DNA from: Xanthomonas sp. Leaf148
Lineage (GTDB): Bacteria; Pseudomonadota; Gammaproteobacteria; Xanthomonadales; Xanthomonadaceae
NCBI RefSeq assembly: GCF_001423585.1
Contig: NZ_LMOP01000008.1
Location: forward strand, 953-64,952
DNA: 64,000 nt
Reading direction: 5' to 3'
The notes beneath the pieces were generated by a model. The model did not search any database and was not told the DNA's origin. It worked only from the letters and a program-made list of their open reading frames with translations. How positions within the stretch are numbered: position 1 is the first letter of the stretch; each line of letters starts with the position of its first letter. The position numbers and the translations under genes are program-made. This document shows positions 47,377-57,240 of this stretch, piece by piece.

Positions 47377-50300
47377 TTGGTCTCGAGCTGGATATTGCTG
47401 CTGGTCTCGCTGGGTTACGCCGCGCTGCTGTTCGGGGTGGCGTGGTGGGGCGATCGTCGGCCGATGTATCCGGAGCGGCCGTGGCTGCGCCCGGCGGTCT
47501 ACAGCCTGGCACTGGCGGTGTACTGCTCGTCGTGGACGTTCTACGGCGCGGTGGGGTCGGCGGTGCGCAACGGTATCGGCTATCTGCCGATCTATCTCGG
47601 CCCGTTGCTGTTGTTGCTGTTCGGCTGGCGCATCATCGAGCGGCTGGCGCTGATCGCACGCTCCGAAAACACCGTGTCCATCGCCGATTTCATTTCCTCG
47701 CGCTACGGCCGCTCGCGGCGGCTGGCCGCGTTGGTGGCGGTGATCGCGCTGGTCGGCATCGTCCCGTATCTGGCGCTGCAGTACAAAGCGGTGGCGATGA
47801 GCCTGGAGGTGCTGACCGGGCATAGCAGCGCCGGGCGCGGCATCTTTGCCGATCCGGCGTTGTATGTGGCGCTGCTGATGGCGTTGTTCGCCACCTTGTT
47901 CGGCACCCGCCAGGTGGATGCCACCGAACACCATCACGGCATGATGCTGGCCATCGCGCTGGAGTCGGTGATCAAGCTGATCGCCATCGTGGCGGTGGGG
48001 CTGTTTGCGTGGATGTGGCTGAGCGATCACCAACTGCACATCGCCGACTCGGCGCGAACCTTGTTCGAACACACGCCGTCGGTGGGATTCATCTCGCAGA
48101 CGCTGCTGAGTTTTCTGGCGGTGATCTGCCTGCCGCGGCAGTTCCATGTGGCGGTGGTCGAATGCAGCGATGTCGGCGATATCCGGCGCGCGCGCTGGTT
48201 GTTCGGTGCGTACCTGGTGATCATTTCGGCGATGGTGGTGCCGATCGCCTCGGCCGGCATCGCGTTGTTCGGCAAGGGCAGCGCGGTTGTGGACGATGCG
48301 GTGGTGCTGGCCTTGCCGCTGAGCCAGGGCAACACGGTGCTGGCGCTGGTGGCCTACGTGGGCGGGTTTTCGGCCGCCACCGGCATGGTGATCGTGGCCA
48401 GCATCGCCTTGGCCACCATGGTCAGCAACGACCTGGTGATGCCGGTGCTGCTACGCCGCCGCGGCAGCGCGGATGCGCGTGCAGCGGTGGCTTCGCGCGT
48501 GCTGTGGATCCGCCGCGTGGCCATCCTGCTGCTGGCGCTGGTGGCCTACGGCTATCACCGCAGCGTGGCCAATGACACCACGCTGGCGGCCTACGGATTG
48601 ATGGCGTTTGCGGCGGTGGCGCAGTTTGCGCCGGGCGTGATCGGCGGGCTGTATTGGCGCGGGGCCAGCCGCAAGGGCGTGGAAACCGGCATGGTGCTTG
48701 GCTTCATGACCTGGATCTACACGCTGCTGCTGCCGGCCGCCACGCGTGCGGGCTGGCTGCAGCCGGAGTGGTTGGTGGATGGGCCGTTCGGTATCGGCTG
48801 GCTTCAGCCGCAGCAGTTGTTCGGCATGCGCGGCTGGGACCCGCTGGCGCATGGCACGTTCTGGTCGCTGCTGATCAACGTCGGCGCGATGATGCTGGTG
48901 TCGGCACGCTGGCGCCCGGGCGTGGACGAGCGGCTGCGTGCGGCACCGTTTCTGGACCCGTATGCGCAGCGTCCGGCGGTGGCCGGCGACTGGCCCGGGC
49001 ATGTGCGCGTGGCCGATCTGCAGGCGCTGGCCGAGCGCGTGGTGGGCGAGCGGCACGCACATCGCGCCTTTGTCGACCAGGCGGTGCTGCTGGAGCGCGA
49101 GCTGCAACCGACCGTGGTGGCCGACCGCGCCTGGGTGCAGTTCACCGAGCGCTTGCTGGCGGCGTCCATCGGCGCGGCCTCCGCGCGGCTGGTGCTGACC
49201 AGCTTGTTGCGCGGTTCGGGCATGGAACTGGGCGAAGTGGTGGCGGTGCTGGACGAGGCCGGCCAGGAACTGCGCTTCAATCGCGAGATCCTGTCCACCA
49301 CGCTGGAAAACATCAGCGCCGCGGTCAGCGTGGTCGACCCGGAGATGCGCCTGACCGCATGGAATCGGCGTTATCAGCAGTTGTTCGGTTACCCGGATGG
49401 CATGCTGTATGTCGGCCGCCCGGTTGCCGATCTGATCCGCTACAACGCCGAACGCGGCGAGCTGGGCGAAGGCGATATCGAAGACCAGATCGATCGCCGC
49501 ATCCGCCACATGCGTGCGGGTTCGCCGCATGTGTTCGAGCGCACCCGCAGCGACGGCAAGGTGATCGAAATGCGCGGCCAGGCGCTGCCCGGCGGCGGCT
49601 ATGTCACCAGTTACAACGACATCACCGACTACAAACGTGCCGAGCGCGCGCTGCTGGATGCCAACGAAAACCTGGAGCAACGCGTGGCCGATCGCTCGCG
49701 CGAAGCCGAGCTGGCGCAGCAGTCCAAAACCCGCTTTCTGGCGGCGATCAGCCACGACGTGTTGCAGCCGCTCAATGCCGCGCGGCTGTTCGCCTCCGCA
49801 TTGCGCGAGAGCCATCAGAACAACGAAGAACAACGCCATCTGGCCGAGCGTGTGGATGCGTCGTTGCGTGCAGCCGAAGAATTGCTCGACGGTCTGCTCG
49901 ACGTGTCGCGCCTGGATGCCGGTGGGCTGCGCCCCACGGTCGAAGACTTCGATGCCAGCGCATTGATGCACGAGCTGGCCGCGCAATACGCGCCGGTGGC
50001 ATCCAGCCGCGGCCTGCGCCTGCAGGTGCATAGCCGGCCGATCTGGGTGCGCAGCGACCGCCGCCTGCTGCGCCGGGTGATGCAGAACTTCCTGGCCAAC
50101 GCGCTGCGCTACACGCGCCAGGGCCGTATCGTGCTGGGCATGCGCGGGCGCGGTGAACAGGTGGAACTGCAGGTGTGGGACACAGGCCCCGGCATTCCCG
50201 AGCACCACATGCGGCAGATTTTCGAAGAGTTTCGCCGCTATCAGCAGCCCTTCGATTGGGGCGAGCAGGGCTTGGGATTGGGGTTGTCCATCTGCCAACG

Positions 50301-50826
50301 CATCTCGCGCCTGCTCGATCACGATCTGAGTGCGCGCAGCCAGGTCGGCCGCGGCAGCATGTTCTCGATCCTGTTGCCGCGCGTGGCGCCGGTGCCGGTG
50401 GCGCCGCTGGTGCCGGTGCCGGCCACCCGTGCCTTGCCCAGTGGCGATTCGCTGGCCGGATTGCGCGTGCTGTGCGTGGATAACGACCGCGAGATTCTTG
50501 ATGGCATGCGCGCGTTGCTCGGCCGCTGGGAGGTGGAGGTGATCACTGCCAGCACCGTGGATCAGGCGCTGGACTGTGCGCGCGAGCAACCGGATGTGAT
50601 GTTGGTGGACTATCACCTGCACGACCGTCTGGATGGACTGGACACGCTGGATGCGGTGCAGGCCGCCGCGACTGCGCCGATCGCTGGCGCGCTACTGACT
50701 GCCGACGGTCGCGACGAACTCAAACAACTTGCACGTGCGCGCGGCTATCGCTTGCTCACCAAACCGGTAAAACCCGCCTCGCTGCGTGCATTCTTGAGCG
50801 CGCTCCACGATGCGAAAAAGCGCTGA
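47377..50826 (+). CDS. SSS-transporter-like hybrid sensor histidine kinase/response regulator
   Basis: A 1149-residue inner-membrane hybrid kinase. Residues 1 to about 480 form a sodium/solute symporter-like domain with about 12-13 helices. A PAS domain follows from about 635 (NISAAVSVVDPEMRLTAWNR), then a DHp helix with His793 in ISHDVLQPLNA, and a HATPase domain with FLANALRY and DTGPGIP. A C-terminal receiver has Asp1078 in MLVDYHLHD and Lys in LTKPVKP. The layout matches CbrA/NahK-like kinases that couple nutrient sensing to phosphorelay. The start is TTG 47377 behind TAGGA. The 3' end is duplicated downstream. Confidence 0.9.
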   Translation: MVSSWILLLVSLGYAALLFGVAWWGDRRPMYPERPWLRPAVYSLALAVYCSSWTFYGAVGSAVRNGIGYLPIYLGPLLLLLFGWRIIERLALIARSENTVSIADFISSRYGRSRRLAALVAVIALVGIVPYLALQYKAVAMSLEVLTGHSSAGRGIFADPALYVALLMALFATLFGTRQVDATEHHHGMMLAIALESVIKLIAIVAVGLFAWMWLSDHQLHIADSARTLFEHTPSVGFISQTLLSFLAVICLPRQFHVAVVECSDVGDIRRARWLFGAYLVIISAMVVPIASAGIALFGKGSAVVDDAVVLALPLSQGNTVLALVAYVGGFSAATGMVIVASIALATMVSNDLVMPVLLRRRGSADARAAVASRVLWIRRVAILLLALVAYGYHRSVANDTTLAAYGLMAFAAVAQFAPGVIGGLYWRGASRKGVETGMVLGFMTWIYTLLLPAATRAGWLQPEWLVDGPFGIGWLQPQQLFGMRGWDPLAHGTFWSLLINVGAMMLVSARWRPGVDERLRAAPFLDPYAQRPAVAGDWPGHVRVADLQALAERVVGERHAHRAFVDQAVLLERELQPTVVADRAWVQFTERLLAASIGAASARLVLTSLLRGSGMELGEVVAVLDEAGQELRFNREILSTTLENISAAVSVVDPEMRLTAWNRRYQQLFGYPDGMLYVGRPVADLIRYNAERGELGEGDIEDQIDRRIRHMRAGSPHVFERTRSDGKVIEMRGQALPGGGYVTSYNDITDYKRAERALLDANENLEQRVADRSREAELAQQSKTRFLAAISHDVLQPLNAARLFASALRESHQNNEEQRHLAERVDASLRAAEELLDGLLDVSRLDAGGLRPTVEDFDASALMHELAAQYAPVASSRGLRLQVHSRPIWVRSDRRLLRRVMQNFLANALRYTRQGRIVLGMRGRGEQVELQVWDTGPGIPEHHMRQIFEEFRRYQQPFDWGEQGLGLGLSICQRISRLLDHDLSARSQVGRGSMFSILLPRVAPVPVAPLVPVPATRALPSGDSLAGLRVLCVDNDREILDGMRALLGRWEVEVITASTVDQALDCAREQPDVMLVDYHLHDRLDGLDTLDAVQAAATAPIAGALLTADGRDELKQLARARGYRLLTKPVKPASLRAFLSALHDAKKR

Positions 50827-51177
50827 CGGGTAGCCACCCGAATGCAGCGTAGGAGCGTGCCTGCGCGCGACGGGGGATTATCGATAACGCCTCGTCGCGC
50901 GCAGGCACGCTCCTACGAAGAACTGGCAATGAGGATGGCGCTTACGATGAACGCGAGCAACTTGCGCATCAATGCGGCTACCGCTTGCTCACCAAACCGG
51001 TAAAGCCCCCCTCACTACGTGCATCCTTGAGCGCGCGCCACGATGCGAAAAAGCGCTGACGGGTCTCCACCCGAATGCAGCGTAGGAGCGTGCCTGCGCG
51101 CGACGGGGCATTGCCGATAACGCTTCATCGCGCGCAGGCACGCTCCTACGAAAGAACTGCCAGTGAGCGTACGCACC
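50712..51177. repeat. tandem duplication of kinase gene tail plus REP palindrome
   Basis: The last 115 bases of the hybrid kinase gene plus a REP palindrome (50849-50918, CGTAGGAGCGTGCCTGCGCG and its complement) are repeated at about 50945-51152 with a period of 233 bases. The copied tail keeps frame and stop and reads DEREQLAHQCGYRLLTKPVK and onward to AKKR-stop. A further half palindrome (CAGGCACGCTCCTAC) lies near 51198. There is no start codon or independent gene in 50827-51249. Confidence 0.85.
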
Positions 51178-51249
51178 CGATAGCCGCGATGAACTCAGGC
51201 ACGCTCCTACAGAAAACAGGCAGTCGAAAGATTCCCTGTGCGCAGGGGC

Positions 51250-51831
51250 TTACGCCGCGCCGCTGAGGTGTTCGTACAGGATCACGCTGCCGACGATCAC
51301 CAGGATCGCGCCGCCCAGGATCTCGGCACGTTTGCCGATCAGCGCGCCCAGTGCGCGGCCCAGCATGATGCCGGCGGTGACCATGCTGAAGGTGCACAGG
51401 CCGACCACTACGGCCACCACGCCGATGTGCACATCCAAAAATGCCAGGCTGACGCCGACTGCCATCGCATCGATGCTGGTGGCGAAGCCGGTGGCGGCCA
51501 GTGCAAGCAGGCCGTTTTTCTTCGGCGCATCGGCTGCCTCATCTGCATCGTCAGGATCGGCGCGCAGGCCAGCCACGATCATGTGCGTGCCCAGCGCGCC
51601 AAGCAGCACGAAGGCGATCCAGTGGTCATAGGCGGACACATAGCTGGACGCGGCGCGGCCCAGCAACCAGCCGATTACCGGTGTGATCGCTTCGATGCAC
51701 CCAAAAATCAATCCGGCGCGTAGCGCATCGCGCCACTGCGGTTTGCGCATCGCCGCGCCCTTGCCGATCGCAGCGGCAAACGCATCGGTGGACATCGCAA
51801 AACCGATCAACACAATGGAAAAAGGAGACAT
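51250..51831 (-). CDS. mntP: manganese efflux pump MntP
   Basis: MntP exports Mn(II) across the inner membrane. The 193-residue product has six helices and the two paired motifs [17 protein letters not shown] and [17 protein letters not shown], whose Asp residues are needed for transport in the family. The start is ATG 51831 with AGGAG-like context lacking; GGAG is not seen, so initiation may depend on the riboswitch above. A yybP-ykoY riboswitch precedes it. Confidence 0.94.
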   Translation of the reverse strand: MSPFSIVLIGFAMSTDAFAAAIGKGAAMRKPQWRDALRAGLIFGCIEAITPVIGWLLGRAASSYVSAYDHWIAFVLLGALGTHMIVAGLRADPDDADEAADAPKKNGLLALAATGFATSIDAMAVGVSLAFLDVHIGVVAVVVGLCTFSMVTAGIMLGRALGALIGKRAEILGGAILVIVGSVILYEHLSGAA

Positions 51832-51892
51832 CGACACTCTCGGGCTGGGCACGGTCACAACGGCATGCGCCCGCGCCAACCGTCGTCGTACG

Positions 51893-52010
51893 CGCATGCC
51901 GCTGGTCTCGCCAAACCACGATTGGTTGCCTGCACCACGGCGCAACGGCCGAGTATGTTGATGCAGGCGCTTTCGATAACCGAAAGCAGGCTACTCCCCA
52001 AGGGGCGCGC
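51893..52010 (-). promoter_or_regulatory. yybP-ykoY manganese riboswitch
   Basis: Read on the minus strand this leader contains the class signatures in order: CCCCTTGGGGAGTAGCC, a hairpin CTTTCGGTTATCGAAAG, CATCAACATACTCG, and GGCGAGACCAGCGGC near the 3' end, closing the two-legged Mn-sensing structure. It lies 62 bases upstream of the mntP start. In related bacteria this class turns mntP on when Mn(II) binds. No gene is seen in 51832-52169. Confidence 0.9.
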
Positions 52011-52169
52011 AGTGTAACAACGCAAAACCCGCTTTCGGGCGTTTTGCCTGCACGCGAAGGTCGGTCTGATCTTTATAGCCGTGGCTATGCAGCGGCTATC
52101 GGTGGGGTTGCAGCCGCAGTAGAGCGGCCGGAAAGCCATGCGCGAGCCCACGGCCCGGTGGTTGCGCTG

Positions 52170-53690
52170 TCAGTGTGTCGGCCGCGCTTGCTGGCCACCC
52201 AGCAGGGCACGCACGGTGTCCATTTCCACATCCCGGCCGGCCTGCAGATCCTGCACGGTGATCTGCACCGGCACGTCCGGCAGCACGCCGCGATCGGGTT
52301 GCGCGCTGGTTGCGAACTGCCCGACCAGCGGCAGATCCACCTCGATGTGCGAGTTGGGCAAGTGCAAAAAGAAGAACGCGTTGCCGTTGATACCGCGCAG
52401 ATTGCCGCCAGTGGGCTGGCCGACCAGCGTGCCCAAGCCGTTGCGCTGTAGTTGCTGCGCAAACGCGAAAGTGGCCGAGCTGTTTTCGGCGTCGATCAAC
52501 ACAAACACCCGACCACTGAAATGCGGTGTACGCAATGGCAGGTAGCGCTGTGCAGCGCTGCCGGTTTGCGCATTGAGCGTGTAGAACCGCGTGTCGTAGG
52601 CAACCGCGCGCGTGCCCCAGTCGCGGAAGCTGCGATCCCAGGTGGTGACGTAGGCCGCCAACGCATCGGGCACGCGCCGATAGCGCACCAGGTTGCGCAT
52701 CGGCGCCGCCGCGATCTCGCCTGCTGCCAGATACCCCAGCAGCACGCTGCCCACGTCCAGCCCGCCCTCGTTGCCACGCAGATCGATCACCAACGCAGGC
52801 ACCTTGCGCTTGGCCAAGCGCGTGAAGCTGCGCGCCAGAAATGCCTGCCAGTCCCAGGTGCTTTCATACAGCGCCCAATCCGGCATGCGCAGAACCGCCA
52901 GATCGGCTGAGTCCATCGTCAGCGTCCATGCCGGCGCTGCGCTGTCGCGCGCACGTTTGGGCGCCATTGCATTGCGCTGCGCCGCGTCGATGCCGTGCAC
53001 CTGTAGCGCGCGTGGAGCGGTGGCGCCGGGCGCGCGGACCTGCAGCACCGGGTTGGCGGAAATCTGCGGGAACAGCAACGGCAGATACGCATCGAACGCC
53101 TCGATCTGCGCAAACCCCTGCACCTCCATCTGGGCGATGCGCTTGGCGTCGTTGCTGCCATCGGCGCGCGCCACTGTCATCAACGCCGCCAGAATCTGCG
53201 AGGTGGCAATGCCATCGATGGACAGCACTTCTGTGCCGGGCAGCAAGCCGGGCTGATCCGAGCCATTCCGGCTGACGATCATGCGGCCCTGTAGCCAACG
53301 AAAATGGAACGGCAGGCGCCGGCCGTCGCCGAACAGAGCCTGCTGGATCGGCTCGGGTTGATTGACGAAATTGGGGAAGCTGTGGCCGCAGCGCATGCTG
53401 GCGGTCAGGCGGGAGATGGCGAGGTAGGCCTGACCAAGCGTGGCGCCGTCTGCCAGTTCGGCGCGCAGCTCGGCGAAGCGTTGCGCAACCTGCGCCTCGG
53501 TGGCGTAGCGGTACAGGCCCGGATGCAGTGCGCTATAGGCCTGTCGTAGCACATCGATATCGGCCAGCAGCGCCGGACCGGGCAGTGGGCTGTCGCGGGT
53601 CAACGCGGGTGCGGGCGAGGCCGCCCACGCGACGCAGATCGGACAGAGCAGCACTAACAACACTGAAAGAAGACGGATGCGATGGGACAT
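52170..53690 (-). CDS. S41-family secreted peptidase
   Basis: A 506-residue protein with a signal peptide (MSHRIRLLSVLLVLLCPICV, cleavage about residue 23). The S41 (C-terminal processing protease/tricorn-type) domain has the DLRGNEGG strand and the nucleophile Ser in AENSSATFAFA. The N-terminal helical cap and PDZ-like part is about 40-300. It is probably periplasmic or secreted; the substrate is unknown. ATG 53690 begins the signal peptide. It lies 79 bases downstream of the AraC-type gene on the same strand. Confidence 0.87.
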   Translation of the reverse strand: MSHRIRLLSVLLVLLCPICVAWAASPAPALTRDSPLPGPALLADIDVLRQAYSALHPGLYRYATEAQVAQRFAELRAELADGATLGQAYLAISRLTASMRCGHSFPNFVNQPEPIQQALFGDGRRLPFHFRWLQGRMIVSRNGSDQPGLLPGTEVLSIDGIATSQILAALMTVARADGSNDAKRIAQMEVQGFAQIEAFDAYLPLLFPQISANPVLQVRAPGATAPRALQVHGIDAAQRNAMAPKRARDSAAPAWTLTMDSADLAVLRMPDWALYESTWDWQAFLARSFTRLAKRKVPALVIDLRGNEGGLDVGSVLLGYLAAGEIAAAPMRNLVRYRRVPDALAAYVTTWDRSFRDWGTRAVAYDTRFYTLNAQTGSAAQRYLPLRTPHFSGRVFVLIDAENSSATFAFAQQLQRNGLGTLVGQPTGGNLRGINGNAFFFLHLPNSHIEVDLPLVGQFATSAQPDRGVLPDVPVQITVQDLQAGRDVEMDTVRALLGGQQARPTH

Positions 53691-53769
53691 GGCAGCTCCT
53701 GGGCAAGAGTCGCCAGCATCGGCAGCTGCGCGGTGGCGGGCGACTCAAATGCCCAATTGCCAAAAATTT

Positions 53770-54915
53770 TCAGGATGTGCGACGTTGCGCGCGCCGGTAG
53801 TCGCTGGGCGTGCAGCCGAAGTGGGCACGAAATACCCGGTTGAAGCTGGCCTTGGAACCGAACCCCACCGCCAGTGCGATGGAGAGGATGTCCTGATCGC
53901 CGGCCAGCAGGCGCTGGGCGGCGGCGATGCGCAGCGCGTTGATGAAGGCGCTGAAGGTCTGCCCCAGGCCTTCGTTGAGCGCACGCGACAGATAGTTGCT
54001 GTTGGTGCCCATGCGGCGCGCCAGCTCGGGCAGGCTGAGGTCCGGTTCGCGCCACCAGCCGTGCGCAGCGACCTCGGCAGCCACGCGTTGCCCCAGCGCC
54101 TGCCAGTCCTTTTCCGCCGCAGGCTGGGGCGCGGCAAGCGTTGCCGGGTCGGGCGGATCTGGCGGCGTCTCCAGCATCAGCGGTGTATCGCGCGGCGGGT
54201 AGTGCAGGCGGGCATGGCGCCAGCCTTCCAGCCCCAGGTAATAGACCAGCGCTGCGGTGGCCAGGTAGCGCGGAAACTCGTCAAAATAGGACAGCGGCTT
54301 CCACAGCCGGTCGCTGGCGGTGAAGCCAAGCCGCAACACCAGCAGAAAGAACGCGGCCAGCAGAAAACCGCGCAGCCACGGCAAGCGCAGCTCCTCGCGT
54401 GCACCGCTGTGATGTTCCAGCCAGCGTTGATAGGCCAGATACTCGCGCCAGGCCAGGAGCAGATAGGCCGTCAGCGACGCCAGCACCAAGGCGTCTTGCA
54501 GCGGGGCGACCCAGGGCACGTGGACGGCGGCGTTCCAGTCCCATTTGCGTTGCAGTGGCCAGGTGAACAGCCATGTGTAATAGCCGCCTTGCAGCAGCGC
54601 CGGCAATAGATGCAGCGCCCAGCGCCGCGGCAGCTGCCGGCGCGCCAGTTGGCGCACGTAGAGCCACACCAGTGGCCCGATCGCCAGTTCCCAGAACAGC
54701 GGCGCGTAGGTCAGGTCAGGGTAGGCGTCGTAGGCGCCGGCATAGCCCAGCGTGTACGGCGTCATCAGCGCCACCACCACTAGCAGCAGTGCGGCCAGGC
54801 AACGGTTGGCGATCCGGTTGGCCGGGGCCAGTAGCAACAGGCCCGCGCCGAGCACGCCATGCGCGCTGCCCAGCAGCAGGATGGTGCTCCACATCCCGAA
54901 CGTGAGGCTGGACAT
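53770..54915 (-). CDS. membrane-anchored AraC-family regulator
   Basis: A 381-residue protein with seven hydrophobic segments in the first 235 residues (for example WSTILLLGSAHGVLGAGLLLL and LRGFLLAAFFLLVLRLGF). A C-terminal AraC-type double helix-turn-helix follows (about 275-375): LSLPELARRMGTNSNYLSRA and SIALAVGFGSKASFNRVF. Such proteins sense signals in the membrane and bind DNA from there. The S41 peptidase downstream could be a target. The frame is open upstream to 55803, but ATG 54915 starts the protein. Confidence 0.88.
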   Translation of the reverse strand: MSSLTFGMWSTILLLGSAHGVLGAGLLLLAPANRIANRCLAALLLVVVALMTPYTLGYAGAYDAYPDLTYAPLFWELAIGPLVWLYVRQLARRQLPRRWALHLLPALLQGGYYTWLFTWPLQRKWDWNAAVHVPWVAPLQDALVLASLTAYLLLAWREYLAYQRWLEHHSGAREELRLPWLRGFLLAAFFLLVLRLGFTASDRLWKPLSYFDEFPRYLATAALVYYLGLEGWRHARLHYPPRDTPLMLETPPDPPDPATLAAPQPAAEKDWQALGQRVAAEVAAHGWWREPDLSLPELARRMGTNSNYLSRALNEGLGQTFSAFINALRIAAAQRLLAGDQDILSIALAVGFGSKASFNRVFRAHFGCTPSDYRRAQRRTS

Positions 54916-55007
54916 GCGATCCCGCGTGGTCGACCGCGCCGAGTATAGGGGGATGCCTTGTGCAACGCGCCTGGGCATCTGCGCCAGGCGGCGTGGATTG
55001 CCTGAGG

Positions 55008-55757
55008 TCAGTGCAGCGCGTTGGAAATTTCTTGCGTGGCCGCGCACAGCGCCTGCAAGGCCGCGTGCGGGCCGACCAGTTCCGGGCGGCGTGCGATAAA
55101 CGGCACCGTGAGCGTGTAGGTCGCACTGCCGCGTTGCAGGATCGGCGCAGTCAGATCGACCACGCCCACCACCGCTTCGCTGGGTTGCATGGCGTAGCCC
55201 TCGTTGCGTGCCTGCGCGGCGGCGGCCAGGAACTGCGCACGCTCGAACGGCACCTCGCTGGCGTCCAGCATGTCCAGCCAGCGCGCTTGCACCTCCGGTT
55301 GCTGAAAGGCGAACAGCACCAGCCCGGAGCTGGAATGGGTCAGCGGGCGGCGATGGCCCGGGCGCACCACCAGGCCCAGATCGCTGGGCACATCCATCTG
55401 CGCGATCACCACGATCTGGTCGCCCGAGGGCGCCACCAGGTGGCAGGGCTGGCAGATCGCATCGGCCAGCCGCCGCATCACCGGCAACGCGGCCTCGCTG
55501 ATGCTCTGTACCGGCGGTTGCTGCATGCCGAGCATGAACAGGCGGTTGGTCAGCACGTAGTCGCCTTCGCCATCGCGGGTGAGATATCCGCGTTCTTCCA
55601 GCACCTGCAGCATGCGGAAGATCTCGCCGCGCGAGCGGCCGATGCCTTGCGAGATCGCGCCCATGCTCATCGGCTGCGCCTGGCGGGCAAGAAGCTCGAG
55701 GATATCCAGCCCCTTGTCCAGGGCCGGCGCGCGGTACTTGGCGGGTTCGGGGCTCAT
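55008..55757 (-). CDS. IclR-family regulator of the L-fucose genes
   Basis: A 249-residue IclR protein: winged helix-turn-helix at about 10-70 (ALDKGLDILELLARQAQPMS, SRGEIFRMLQVLEERGYLTR) and an effector-binding domain with SEAALPVMRRLADAIC. It is divergent from the fucP permease gene with 179 bases between starts. A perfect inverted repeat in that space is a candidate operator. Function as fucose regulator is inferred from position. Confidence 0.88.
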   Translation of the reverse strand: MSPEPAKYRAPALDKGLDILELLARQAQPMSMGAISQGIGRSRGEIFRMLQVLEERGYLTRDGEGDYVLTNRLFMLGMQQPPVQSISEAALPVMRRLADAICQPCHLVAPSGDQIVVIAQMDVPSDLGLVVRPGHRRPLTHSSSGLVLFAFQQPEVQARWLDMLDASEVPFERAQFLAAAAQARNEGYAMQPSEAVVGVVDLTAPILQRGSATYTLTVPFIARRPELVGPHAALQALCAATQEISNALH

Positions 55758-55833
55758 CCGTTTGCGATTCCAGGCAAGGTGCGGCGCGCCAGGGTACAGG
55801 CATCGCCGGCAGGGGTCAGGGTGGCTGCTTGCG

Positions 55834-55864
55834 TGCAAATATAAACAAAGATTTTATATTTGCA
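55834..55864. promoter_or_regulatory. inverted repeat in the iclR-fucP intergenic region
   Basis: TGCAAATAT (55834-55842) and ATATTTGCA (55856-55864) are perfect 9-base arms with a 13-base AT-rich spacer. It is the only AT-rich patch of the intergenic region and stands about 75 bases from both start codons. Likely the IclR operator and the divergent promoters. Confidence 0.6.
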
Positions 55865-55936
55865 TGGCGTTGGCGTGCGCAGTACGCTCGCGCCATTGCA
55901 ACGCAAGCGCCACAGCCTTGGGAGGGGATCGGTCGC

Positions 55937-57238
55937 ATGCATCACAGTGACATTGCCGCGTCACCGCGCGGCAACCTGGCGCGTACCGCCATGGTTCCCC
56001 TGTTGTTGATCGTCAGCCTGTTCTTTTTGTGGGGCATGGCCAACAACCTCAACGACATCCTGATCAAGCAGTTCAAAAAGGCGTTCGAGCTGAGCGACCT
56101 GCAGGCCGGGTTGGTGCAGAGCGCCTTCTACATGGGCTATTTCGTCTTCGCGATGCCGGCGGCGATGTTCATGCGCCGCTATAGCTACAAGGCCGCGGTG
56201 GTGCTCGGGTTGCTGCTGTATGCGTGCGGGGCGTTTCTGTTTTACCCGGCCGCGCAGGTGCACACCTACTGGCTGTTCCTGCTGGCGCTGTTCGTCATCG
56301 CCAGTGGCCTGGCGTTTCTGGAAACCACGGCCAATCCACTGGTGACCGTGCTCGGTCCGGCCGATGGCGCGGCGCGGCGGCTGAATCTTGCGCAGGCCTT
56401 CAACCCCTTGGGGTCGATCACCGGCGTGTTGGTCGGCCAGCATTTCATCTTCTCCGGTGTGGAGCACACGCCCGCCGAGCTGGCGGCGATGGCGCCGGCC
56501 GCGCGCGAGGCGTTCTTCGCTGCCGAATCCTCGGCCGTGCAGATGCCGTACCTGATCATCGGCGCAGTGGTGGTGCTGTGGGCGATCCTGATCGCGCTGG
56601 TGCGTTTTCCCACCGGCGCGCCGGAGAGCGACAGCGGCGTGGCGCCCAAACGCGCACGCTTCGGCGAATTGCTGCGCAACCGGCGCTTCATGTTTTCGGT
56701 GGTGGCGCAGTTCTTCTACGTGGGCGCGCAGGTCGGCATCTGGAGTTATCTGATCCGCTACCTGCAGGACGCGGTGCCGGGCACGCCGGAAAAGACCGCG
56801 GCCACGTATCTGACCATCTCGCTGGTGCTGTTCATGGCCGGCCGCTTTGTCGGCACCGCATTGCTGCGCTATCTGGCACCGGCGAAATTGTTGGCGAGTT
56901 TTGCCACGATCAATGTGGTGTTGTGCGCGGTTGCCATCGCGCTGCCCGGCTGGACCGGGTTGTACGCGCTGGTGGCGGCAAGCGTGTTCATGTCGGTGAT
57001 GTTCCCGACCATCTTTGCGCTGGGCCTGGATGGCATGCACGACGACGCACGTAAGCTGGGCTCCTCCTTGCTGGTGATGTCGATCATCGGCGGCGCGCTG
57101 CTTACGGCGGTGATGGGCGCGGTGTCGGACATGGCCGGCATTCACTGGGCGATGGCGGTGCCGGGCGCGTGCTTTGCGGTGATCTTGCTGTTCGCGTTGC
57201 GCGCACGTCGTGCCGCGCCTGCGATTGCCGGAGCCTGA
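55937..57238 (+). CDS. fucP: L-fucose:H+ symporter (FucP-type MFS permease)
   Basis: A 433-residue inner-membrane transporter of the FHS/FucP branch of the MFS with 12 helices. It has FFLWGMANNLNDILIKQFKK in helix 1 and AFYMGYFVFAMPAAMFMRR in helix 2; FLETTANPLVTVLGP and LNLAQAFNPLGSI are also signatures. The start is ATG 55937 after GGAGGGGAT. The mutarotase gene follows after two bases. Forty bases of this gene (56351-56390) recur in the intergenic region at 57955-57994. Confidence 0.92.
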   Translation: MHHSDIAASPRGNLARTAMVPLLLIVSLFFLWGMANNLNDILIKQFKKAFELSDLQAGLVQSAFYMGYFVFAMPAAMFMRRYSYKAAVVLGLLLYACGAFLFYPAAQVHTYWLFLLALFVIASGLAFLETTANPLVTVLGPADGAARRLNLAQAFNPLGSITGVLVGQHFIFSGVEHTPAELAAMAPAAREAFFAAESSAVQMPYLIIGAVVVLWAILIALVRFPTGAPESDSGVAPKRARFGELLRNRRFMFSVVAQFFYVGAQVGIWSYLIRYLQDAVPGTPEKTAATYLTISLVLFMAGRFVGTALLRYLAPAKLLASFATINVVLCAVAIALPGWTGLYALVAASVFMSVMFPTIFALGLDGMHDDARKLGSSLLVMSIIGGALLTAVMGAVSDMAGIHWAMAVPGACFAVILLFALRARRAAPAIAGA

Positions 57239-57240
57239 GC

